Shown here one piece after another: positions 26,023 through 35,700 of a stretch of DNA of 64,000 nucleotides. The stretch is from Membranipora membranacea. Lineage: Eukaryota; Bryozoa; Gymnolaemata; Cheilostomatida; Membraniporidae. Both the position numbers and the translations under genes were made by a program. How positions within the stretch are numbered: the stretch's first letter is position 1; every line of letters starts with the position of its first letter. The notes below the pieces were generated by a model. It saw only the letters and a list, made by a program, of their open reading frames with translations, was not told the origin of the DNA and did not search any database. The stretch covers positions 16,427,387 through 16,491,386 of the forward strand of contig OU612069.1 in the NCBI GenBank assembly GCA_914767715.1, in the 5' to 3' direction.

Positions 26023-26060
26023 GTGAGTGGTTGTAAACCTGCAATTTCAATGCTATTGAT

Positions 26061-27940
26061 ATTTGTAATTTACCGATGGTTATATAAGGAACAGTTGTAA
26101 AAAAGTCTGCTTTGAAGTTTTGGGAGATTTTTGCATAACGTCAGACATGCTGCCAACGGGATTATGATTGTGTCTGGAAAATTTGTTGAAAGTTCTAAAC
26201 TAAAGTTGAAAACTAAAAAGAGGGTAGTAGTTCATCGGCAGAGACACTTTGATTAACCATCATGCAAGCAGAAAAAGCCATCAGAAGCACATCTATCTTT
26301 TCCTAGTTTAAGGTAATGTCAAAGACCCATCCGAAATCAACATATCATATACCGTTGGAAAGCTGTCGAGCTACTGAAAATGAATACCTGAACAAAAACT
26401 TGATTCGATGACGCTGTGTCATTTTAGGGAGAAAATGAGGCAGAAAACGCTGTTTTTGTCAAAGCAGATGGAGGAGTCCAATTAATTGCAAGAAATTTCA
26501 AAACAGGTGGAATGTATACTTAGAGATTGAGTTCATCGTAAATAATTGATTTTCTTTGATATATGACTAGTCTAAACTGACTTTTTACGTCACGCCATAC
26601 AGTGCATTTTTATTTGTGAAGCCGTGAAAATATGGCAAATTTCAATCATTCATTCAGAACAGATCATAGGCTCGAAACAAACTTAATTATGATTTTCGCT
26701 TAGAGTACACTTCAAATGTTATACAGATTGACTTTCAACAAATTAGCTTGCGTATTGGGAAAACAGTAGACTCTCTAATACAGGTAATATTTTTCGCAAC
26801 TTTTGCATAACGTCAAATGTGCTGTTCAAATGACCATTATTGTGGCCAAACAAAGTTTTTTGAAAGTTCTCACATACGAAGCCGCTTTCATTAGCCATGG
26901 TGCACACAGGAAATGCCAATCAAAATCCTTGAACAAAAGAAATAAGAAGCAGTATTTGAATATCACTCAGATTAGGAAATAATGCTCAGCTGTTTCTAAA
27001 TAGAATAGCTTATCTGTATTATCAGCGCAGGGTATTGAGATATTTATCACGTCCGAGTTTGGCCCAAAATGAAAAGCTTGGCCCCAGTACCAAAACTTGA
27101 CCAAATATTTCATAGGCAGTAATGACACAGGTTGAAGAGTTGTTTCTTACTCCAATTATACACTGTTGCAATAGTGAAGGTAGCTGTACTCTTCAGTAAG
27201 AGTAAAAAAGAGAAAATAATTGCTGAATAAGCATTTACACAAAAGAAGAAGATGCTATACATTAATTTTTGTTCAGTCTAGTCAGGGAGTTTGGGACCAA
27301 ACTCCCTGGTCTAGTTGAGAAAGTTATATTGATTTTTCAATGGGTATTGTGTGCCCTTGTAACATGGGAGGACAACTTCTTGTAGGTCCAAATTTGTGTG
27401 CTTCCTCGCAATCAAAGACCGAATGATAGTAATTCTCTATCTATCTCTGTCAGTCTGTTCGTCCATCTGTCATTATGTCCGTCTGCCTGTCTGGACACTC
27501 ACTGCTGAAATAAATGAAATTTAATCAAACAGTAAGTTGAGATGAATGCAAAACCTGCGTGAATTTTACCCCTATAGTATTGATTTCTCAACTAAATTGC
27601 TGTGTGCAGCAAAGGAAATGGCTTCAAATTTAAACTAAATGTCTATGTGTGTGTTCTTTTCAGCCAAAATATAAAAACAATAGCTTTTGAAACCAATTTG
27701 TTAGACACAGCACAAATTACAATTCATTGTGACATTAAACAAAAAGTCAACTTTGATTGTTTAAATTAAGTAAGGCTGCATGATGCTAAAGTGTACAGCC
27801 TGATATGCTTTCATTCAGACCAAATTTTTAAAAACAACAACATTATGCCATTGATAAAATCAGCTTTGATAACCTGTTCATAGCGACTTAACAGCTGTTA
27901 AGCGTATTTGTATCACCTTCGATTTATTAGTAACTAACAT
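26061..27940. other. Intergenic, no gene seen
   Basis: AT-rich sequence with no supported exon. It holds the 26-bp palindromic insertion at 27283-27308 and a CTAT/CTGTC-rich low-complexity patch at 27430-27500. Confidence 0.5.
27276..27315. mobile_element. 26-bp palindromic insertion with 7-bp direct repeats, copy 1
   Basis: Positions 27283-27308 are two 12-base arms CAGGGAGTTTGG / CCAAACTCCCTG around the central bases GA. The sequence GTCTAGT sits immediately on both sides (27276-27282 and 27309-27315). The identical 26 bases occur at 37854-37879 with a different perfect 7-bp repeat. Confidence 0.7.
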
Positions 27941-27944
27941 AACT

Positions 27945-28289
27945 TAGTTCAGGGCGCAAGCATACCTCTTACATCGTCTAACAATTAACAAGACAGCATC
28001 TCTGCGCTGCTATAATCACTATCCTGCAACTTAATCTGTGTATTCGAAGAGCTAGATGATGGCGTTGAGTCTGTCAGCATACTTTACACCGTCTGAGGAT
28101 TAACAAGGCAGCATCTCCATTCTGCTATAATCACCATTCTGCTGGTTACTTGTCACATTTAAAGAGCTAGATGATGGCGTTGAGTCTTTCAGCATACTTT
28201 ACACTGTCTGAGGATTAACAAGGCAGCATCGCAGCACTGCTATAATCACTGTTCTGCTGGGTTACTTGTTTTATTCAAAGAGCTAGGTA
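27945..28289 (+). promoter_or_regulatory. Tandemly repeated leader with two 14-codon upstream ORFs
   Basis: A unit of 115-116 bp is repeated about three times just upstream of the RING gene; the third copy supplies the gene's own start codon. Copies 1 and 2 each hold ATGGCGTTGAGT opening a 14-codon ORF ending in TAA: 28059-28103 (MALSLSAYFTPSED) and 28174-28218 (one substitution, P to L). Copy 3 has the same ATGGCGTTGAGT at 28290 but diverges and continues into the RING protein. If transcription starts upstream, these are candidate repressive upstream ORFs; otherwise they mark alternative promoters. Confidence 0.6.
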
Positions 28290-28498
28290 ATGGCGTTGAG
28301 TCATCCAGATACGTTATGGGAGGAGTATGTGAAGAAAATGATTAGGTGTAATGTTTGTTTAGTCATCAAGCCTCTGAGGCTGCTGCACTGTCAGCATAAA
28401 ACTTGCAAACGATGCATTGGTAAGTATTTATTACATTATTGCATTATATTATTGCATTTATTGCATTAGTAATAATGAATTGTTGCTGACAATAAAAG

Positions 28499-28529
<31 letters not shown>

Positions 28530-29827
28530 ATCTTGTTGTATGTGTACAAGGAAACAATTGGTATTGTTGATGTAGACCATGCATGGTCAAAGGAACATCA
28601 TCGGCCAGCTCTAGCATCTGTAAATGTTGCTTGATAATATTGCTAAAAAGATAATCACCACGTTTCCGTGTGGATTTTGAGGTCGGCTTAGACCTATCTG
28701 AGTTGTCACCTCTTGGCTCGCCCTCGAAATCTGCATGCATTCCCATGTATGGAGCTGAGATGAAAACATAGGAAAAAGCTGCCTACACGCTATCAAGGAG
28801 CTATTCATGGCCTCACACATACAAATTTAACGCTCATATTTTTATGATATTCTCCTTATATTTCTTGTAGGGAGAATAACTAAAGAGGGCAAAATACAAT
28901 GCCCAGCATGTCAACAAATGTTAAAAATACCTATTGGAGGATTTCCGCTTTGCCACTTGTCTGACTTCTTCCGTGAAATGGATTATTCAGTGTCTAAGCG
29001 GCCAAATTTGTCCAGAGGGAAAGGTAAGCTTTCTACTAGACTTTCTATTGGTTGTCCTCTTAAGTTCTAGGGATTAGCTTGGCAGTAGCAATCTGGTACA
29101 AGAGGCACCTATTGCATAATTTATTCCCCTGGCTGAAGTAGTAGAATGTGGTGGAAGACCACACCAACCAGCATGGAGATAGGTGTGTTTGAGATGTCAT
29201 TGTAGAGTTGGTGGCTGTTTTTGTGTAGTAAGATAACATTATAATCTGTTTCTTTCAGGTCACACCTGCCCTAGAAGTATGCCACTAATGACTGATTCAG
29301 AGACACAGACAATCAAAGCGCCTTCACTTGTCATAGGAACAGATAAAAAACAAAGCACTGCCAAGCGTGACTCTTTGTCATTACACAAAAAAGTAGAGTG
29401 CGAACCTGTACATGTAAAAGTGCCCAGCAAAAGAGGCTTTGTCAAGAATGGCCCGTTGTCACCACACACTAAACTCAAACAAAGCTCAAAATCCTTTAGC
29501 GGGTCGCCTTATATAGAACGATGTAACGAGTATGAGACTCCGCGATCATACAAAAAACTGGGAACTGACTCTAATCCTGTCGAATGTTCACCTTATTCAC
29601 AATGCTCTATCAAGTATGACCTGTTGACGTCATACACAACCCTTGAACCTGACTCTAAAACTTTCAATGGATCACCTTATACACAAGTCTCTGTTGAATA
29701 TGAACCGGTGTCTCCGTACACTAGAGTAGAAACTGACTCTGAAACCATCCAAGGTTCACCTTATTCGCAAAGCTCTATCAACTATGAGTTAGTAGCTTCT
29801 TACAAGAGACTAGAAACTGACGTTTAG
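28290..29827 (+). CDS. RING-finger protein with C-terminal 28-residue repeats
   Basis: Three exons, 28290-28419, 28871-29023 and 29259-29827, join in phase to 283 codons. Residues 20-57 form a C3HC4 RING: C20, C23, C34, H36, C39, C42, C54, C57 ('IRCNVC', 'LHCQHKTCKRC', 'CPAC'). This predicts an E3 ubiquitin ligase of the TRIM/RNF type, although no B-box is visible. The last ~110 residues consist of four ~28-residue repeats with consensus GSPYsQxSi.YE...SYxrLEtDS. Function of the repeats is unknown; the Ser/Pro/Tyr-rich motifs could be docking or phosphorylation sites. A fifth repeat lies beyond the stop in another frame. The exon 2-3 phase also fits an alternative last exon at 30239-30396. 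Confidence 0.75.
28498..28527. repeat. TA dinucleotide microsatellite
   Basis: About 13 uninterrupted TA units in intron 1 of the RING gene. Confidence 0.9.
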
Positions 29828-29953
29828 CATTACAGGAACACCTTATGTACATAGCTCTATCATGAATGAGTTGGTATCATCACACCTTAAGCTGGAAACT
29901 GTCTCTGTAGTGTAAGTTGTCAGGTAGATAAGTTGTAAGGTTTGCAATGATGG

Positions 29954-29959
29954 AATAAA
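29954..29959 (+). terminator. Polyadenylation signal AATAAA of the RING gene
   Basis: AATAAA 127 bases after the stop codon at 29825-29827. It would end the isoform that uses the repeat-bearing last exon. Confidence 0.5.
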
Positions 29960-30238
29960 ATTCGATCAGAAGATTGGCAGGATATGCATGTGCTTCAATT
30001 CAGAGCGAGCCAATACATACATTTAGATGTATGATGTATAAGTTGCAAATGGTGCTAAATGGCCCTAAATAGATTTCATTATTCAATATTGAGGAATTCA
30101 GACTGAAAGCATCGCTAAAACATTGACGCCATTCATGTAGATGATGTGGAAGGGAACTTTGTACTTGAATTGTGTATTTGACTCAACAGGTAAGCTGATA
30201 AAGCGCTTAACCAATCATTATCCCTCTTCTATCTGCAG

Positions 30239-30396
30239 GTATTATCCAACTGATTGATGTACGTGGCAGCGATAGGAATGGTGGTGATTTTGAGACAATT
30301 GTCAAACTGTTGGAAAAGCTCTTTTCACCTCAAACTCAAGTAGAAGTTGTTTTTACACTTCAAGGTTCATGTGTTGGTGTTGCGTACCAAGCATGA
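30239..30396 (+). CDS. Possible alternative last exon of the RING gene
   Basis: After CTTCTATCTGCAG an open frame of 52 codons ends in TGA. It includes 'IIQLIDVRGSDRNGGDFETI', 'VKLLEKLFSPQTQVEVVF' and a stop after 'GVAYQA'. The exon begins with two bases completing a codon, the same phase as exon 3. RING exon 2 can therefore join it directly, giving a 146-residue isoform (130+153+158 = 441 bases). The product is not recognised. It could instead be the last exon of another gene. Confidence 0.35.
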
Positions 30397-32500
30397 TATC
30401 TTAATGGTCTTGGAAAGATTAACATTTTATTGAAAAGGACTTATAAGATTTTGATATACACTACTGGCAGCTCAGCGATATGTTGTGTGTCTGGTCTTAA
30501 GCTAAAGGTTGTAGTTTATAAATTCACTGAGGATACTCTTTATCATCATTAACACTTTTATATCAAAGAAAATTGGCAATCATTAATTAAAAAAACAAAG
30601 GTGTTTAAGTTCTTGAATCCTTTAGTTGTACCCGTCAGTAGAACTCTTTGCAGGTCCATTTGCTCTGTTTAACCAAGTTTTTATTGTCTTGGTTTAATGG
30701 TGCAAAATACAGAGCAATCGTTTCAAACATTGTGTGCAGTAGGGAGGGCAAGCGAAAGTCCCATTGGAGGACTTCCAACTGTTTGATCCATTATGCAGGG
30801 GCGGGCGGCAAGATATAGCCGGAAGTATGGAGATAAGTGAAAAAAGACAGACTCAGTGGGCCAAAGTTCTAATTCCTTGGTGAGCAAATCTTCTCTTGCA
30901 ATTAAACAGTTAAAGGACTTAAACTATAAAAGAGATCTTATCTTGTCTTCTCAGAGTACATAGAATTATCAAGTCACTATGCATTTCACGTTGTTGGTTA
31001 GTTTACACTAGCACGATTTGGAGTTACGAGCTCACAACAATAGAAAAGACAATCTCTCACAATGATGTATAATGTACACACAGACGCAGAGAAGTGCTAC
31101 AAAAACCTCATTGATTTGCAGACTCTGAGATGATTTGAATCTCTAAGATTTGTCCTTTTTGTCAAATTCCTAATACCATGGTAGATTGTTTAAGGAAGAA
31201 TATTATCATTATCATTATTATTATTGATTTGCAGGCCATTGAGAGAGATAAATTAGCAATGCATGTCGTGTCTACAGTGATTATTGCAGCTAATGTATGC
31301 TTAGTGGTTGGCAGGTCTGATGATCGATCTGACTAACTGGGGTTCAATTTCAATACATGGCCACCAGTGATGGGAACCAACGTTTTATGTCGTGTAAGGT
31401 CTCGTGATCCAGAGATGGCTATGGAGTGATTGGACCCAGTGACCGGGCGGTAACGATGTAGTGTAAACTGCTTTGACGGTCCGATGTGGCTTACATTAAG
31501 CGGTATTTTAATACACTACTTACAATTATTCAAGGTCAATCGGATAACAGCATATTCAAAATAATAACGAAATGAAGGGATACTGGATGGACATAACAAG
31601 GTATCACAATAAGGCAAGTGATAGCCATCAATTTTTCCCGTAAGCTGAATATTGGTCACAATAATTACGCAAAGCCACCTGCAGAATCTAACGATTGAAA
31701 TTCTGTCACTGACATATCGTTGTCAACCACAATTGAAATTAATCCCTACAAATAAGCATCCCATGAATAATACGCCAGCTAGGCCTGAACTGATGAATAA
31801 AATGTTGCATATCAGTTATTTATTTTTTTTATTTTAATATTTATATTCCCCATGCATCAAAATGATTGAACTATTGAACTAACAATAAATGTGACACCAA
31901 TAACATTTTGTACAGGACTCGCGGGATTTGTTCCAACTACACTAATATAAACACAGGAATGGATATTTGGCAGACATCCGCACTGGAAATGTCAGAGAAA
32001 ATTTGCAAAAATCGGGGAAGATTGTTTTCAATAAAGAACAACGAATTGACTGCTGGTTTGTACTTTCGAAAGCTTTACATAACATAGAACTAAATATGAA
32101 TGTGTAATTATTTTAACCAGTAAATCATGGGGTTTATTCATTCAGTGTCTTTTAGCACAGGGAACTACAGCGACAAGATAAGCAAAGTGTCTCTAATTTA
32201 CAGGAACCTAAGGCTAATACTGATGAGAATGTTAGTCCCACTCAGCTCTGACTCTCTATCTCCATTTTAGTCCAACTGCAAAACAAGAAGAGGTAGACAT
32301 TTTGAAATTGCTCAGAGATTCGATGAAGCACACATTGTTATAAAACCGTCTCTCAACACCTATATCAGGTTTTATCCGGTTTGCCTGCAATCGGAGTTGC
32401 CTCCCCTCCACTGAAAACCTGTATTATCAGTAATGGGAAGGCAAGTCCGACCGAGTAAAGGTAAATTGGATCAAACCTAGAAAATAACTGCAAAATCAAT
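30397..32500. other. Intergenic, SINE remnant, no gene seen
   Basis: No supported exon. It contains a SINE-like remnant at 31280-31520 and an ATTATT run near 31205-31230. Confidence 0.5.
31280..31520 (+). mobile_element. tRNA-derived SINE remnant (family C)
   Basis: A box A-like TGCTTAGTGGTTGGC (31298 onward) and a box B-like GGGGTTCAATTTC (31339-31351) are about 41 bases apart, followed by a body of about 170 bases. It differs from families A and B in this window. Confidence 0.5.
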
Positions 32501-32501
32501 T

Positions 32502-32507
32502 TTTATT
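32502..32507 (-). terminator. Polyadenylation signal of the ST13 gene
   Basis: AATAAA on the minus strand, about 220 bases beyond the ST13 stop codon at 32729-32731. Confidence 0.55.
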
Positions 32508-32728
32508 TACTTTGCTTCTTGATATTGATGTTATGGGGAACAAACTTGCAAATCTTGCAGTAAGAAGACAGAAACTTTCAGGTTGAGTGCTACTATTTCC
32601 TCAACCAAGGGAGAAGGGAGTAAAACAACACTTGGAAGGAAATACACTTCTAATATGAAATTGTTGCCTCTGCCCGATGTCAAGATACAAAAAAGGAGGT
32701 TATTATTTTTAAGTAGTTCGAAAGGCAA

Positions 32729-35700
32729 TTAATACGAGTTACTCACATCATTAGAAGAGTATGCAGGTCCAGTAGGGGCGCCGCCTGCACTAGCACCCCC
32801 GGCTCCTGGAGCCTCCCCTGTTGCTGTATCCGCTCCTGGGGCCTCAGCATCAGCTCCACCAAACTTAGATTTCAGTTTCTCGAGCACCTTCATCATCTAC
32901 AGAAGTAATAATCAAACCATATAGTACAGGGGGGAAAGGGACAGTATGAGGGCACATCAGAATATGATATCATGTGGTATTATTGTACAATAAGATATCA
33001 AAAATAAACCTACCAAAAAATGATTATGCAGGCTATGTACATATACAGCTTTACTACTAAGCCTATGATTGTCATACAAAGGGAAAGATGTGTTGTGTCA
33101 TTTTTGAGGATGAGATAACTCCCACTACCAAGAACTTGATGTTACAACACTAAATAAACTTGTTTGGACTTGACATCATGATTCACTTCCTATATACATC
33201 AGTATTCCAGTATATTGCTGAACTTGGGATTAAGACACATATTATGATTTGTACTGAACTTGAATCGATCTCACTGAGCCATCAGACATCATCATTGTAG
33301 TAGTTAGTGAAACAGGTTGACTTTTACAAGTAAGATTTGGAAATGCGGCCTTAATATGACTTACTAAGTTGATATGAATTCATGGATTAGTGGTAAAATA
33401 CACAGCATGGCTATTTGTGGAGAAATTACATATGTGTATAAGTTTGTGTCAGTAATTGGATCTAGCTTGAATTCTGGCAGCTTTAACGTTATGATTTGAC
33501 TGACGTCCCAAATACGAGCTTTTAAAACTCAGGCAAGCTACTTGACAAATGTAAACGAGGGATTGCCTGTAGCAGAACTGAAAGTATGGACCAAAACAAG
33601 ATGGGAAATTTTTACAGCAATCCTCCATAAATTGCCATACGCTTGTTCCTGTTCAGATATGTACCCCTCATCCATGAATATGTATCAGTGCTTATGAATA
33701 ATCGATTCCGTTGTTTTAAGTGTTCTCTTCAGTTAGAATGAATCATATCTAGGCAAATCACAATTCATGGCTCAAGGAAACGTCAACATGTTTTGAACAA
33801 AATGTCATCTGAAACCTTGATGTTACTTTGTCATTTTGTCATTTTAAGGCTAGCTAAAATTGACATTCACCATACTCCCTCCCAAGCTAACAGAAGTTGG
33901 TTTTGGCTAACATTATGTCGTTCCTAAACTAAAATCTAGCTTCTATATACTCAACAATTGAAAGCGGTCAATGTAACATACCTTAGGATCGTTTTTGTAT
34001 TTTTCAGCCGCAGCAGGATTTTGACTGATCTCCATGAATGCTTTGGACACTTCAGGATCTTGGAATGCTGCCAATAGCTCAGGATCATTGAGAATATCAC
34101 CAAGGCCTGAGGGCATACCTAGAAACACCCATACAAAATCAGTATGACTATATACAACAGATCTTATAGCAGGTGTAAGGATTTCCTCGAACATTGGGCC
34201 TTTATGCATATCAATGCAACTAGGACCATAACTTATTACCTACACCTATATTGTACACATCAAACTGTAGCTGAGACTAGTATTTTACCAGGAAAGTCTC
34301 CATCAGTGAGAGAAAGCCTTCGTAGTCAATTGTTGCATGAGACAATAGCATGAAAGCGTATCCTCCAAGAGTGCAAAGGGAGCTATACTTAGGGGAGAGA
34401 ACCAGAAAGATATCTCTTTCCCTTCATAAAGTTGCTCGGTAAATACAAAACAAACTACTCACCTCCGCCCATACCGCCCATACCGCCCATACCGGGCATT
34501 CCACCTCCCATTCCTCCTGCTGTAAAACAGACATAAATGAATGATAAAACGTGACTGAACCAAACAACTTGAGATATTGTTAGCAGTAAAACATTACCAG
34601 AGATATTGCATTGCCGAAAAAAAAACAAAATAACCAACCTCTCATTGAGCACTTAATATTTAGCTTTATTTATTATATTAATATACGGGGATCTTATTTT
34701 TGAAAAGGGTGGTAACAGTTAAGGTTGAACTTACCTCCTGGGAATCCTCCGGGCATTCCACCCATTCCACCTGGGAATCCTCCGGGGAATCCTCCTGGAA
34801 AACCGCCTGGCATACCTCCTAAACAGAAGTGAACACATGGGTTAAGTACGAGTCACCAATACATCCTCCATGAGATTGACATTATCAGTATACTGCTGAA
34901 AGGTAGTATGGCCTCACACTTACAGTGCAACGGAAATTATATGCTTTCTGTGATTTCTATTCAGTTTGATTTGAGTTTTGAGCTGTATCCTTCGCTTACT
35001 GATACAAGAAATTGCAGCTCAGGGTAGCTTTATACACAGCAGAGGCTCTTGTTTCCATTGAAATAATGTTTAATTGTTCGAGTGAATTATGTTTTGCCTG
35101 TGGTTTGGCTGAGGAACAGCAATACCTCTTCTGACATATCAGTCAACCATATCAAAGATTATAAATACTAAGATATGACACTCCTATCAAACTGCGGTCT
35201 TCAGTTGAATAGGCAAGCGGCTGCATGAAAACGAGTGTTACGCTTCAATTATGAGCTTTATGATTAGTGGCTTTCAATAGAATTTCAATAGGAAATTCAA
35301 AATTTACACAGGTAGCCTGTTTGTTTTTCATGAAAATTATGTATTTCCAAATTTCACTGAAACTTCAAATAAAAATATTTTAGATCTAGACATTTCAGGC
35401 ATCTCAATGATGTAAAAATCAAAATCATGTGATGATTACAAACAAGTGATTTTGAGTTTTGAGGATTTTTTTTAGCAATCTTTACAAACTTTAAGATGTT
35501 TTGACGCACAAGACTTACTCAGATAAACAGTTCTCTTTACATAAAAAACTAGTATTTGCATGTCTTAAAGTAGATCCATGTAAATAAATGTGTTATCTAG
35601 TTATTTCAGTCTTCAGGGTGATAAAAAATCCAAATGAATTTGACGGCCTCCTAGAGAGTAGTATTGAAATGTGTTAGCAGTGGGTGACTTGGAGAAGCTT

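Larger units (their letters stand above)
13046..26060. repeat. Right arm of the ~24-kb inverted duplication
   Basis: Mirror of 2196-12215, expanded by private insertions: the satellite block (17.94-19.57 kb), a foldback element (18279-19130), an RTE LINE (21.0-22.9 kb) and an extra duplication of the 14.4-15.6 kb blocks. Matched pairs are listed under the left arm. Confidence 0.8.

Noticed and set aside
32531-32728. Minus-strand ORF after ST13 as an extra exon
   Set aside because: It has no ATG and no clear acceptor in the ST13 phase. It lies in the probable 3' UTR before AATAAA at 32502.
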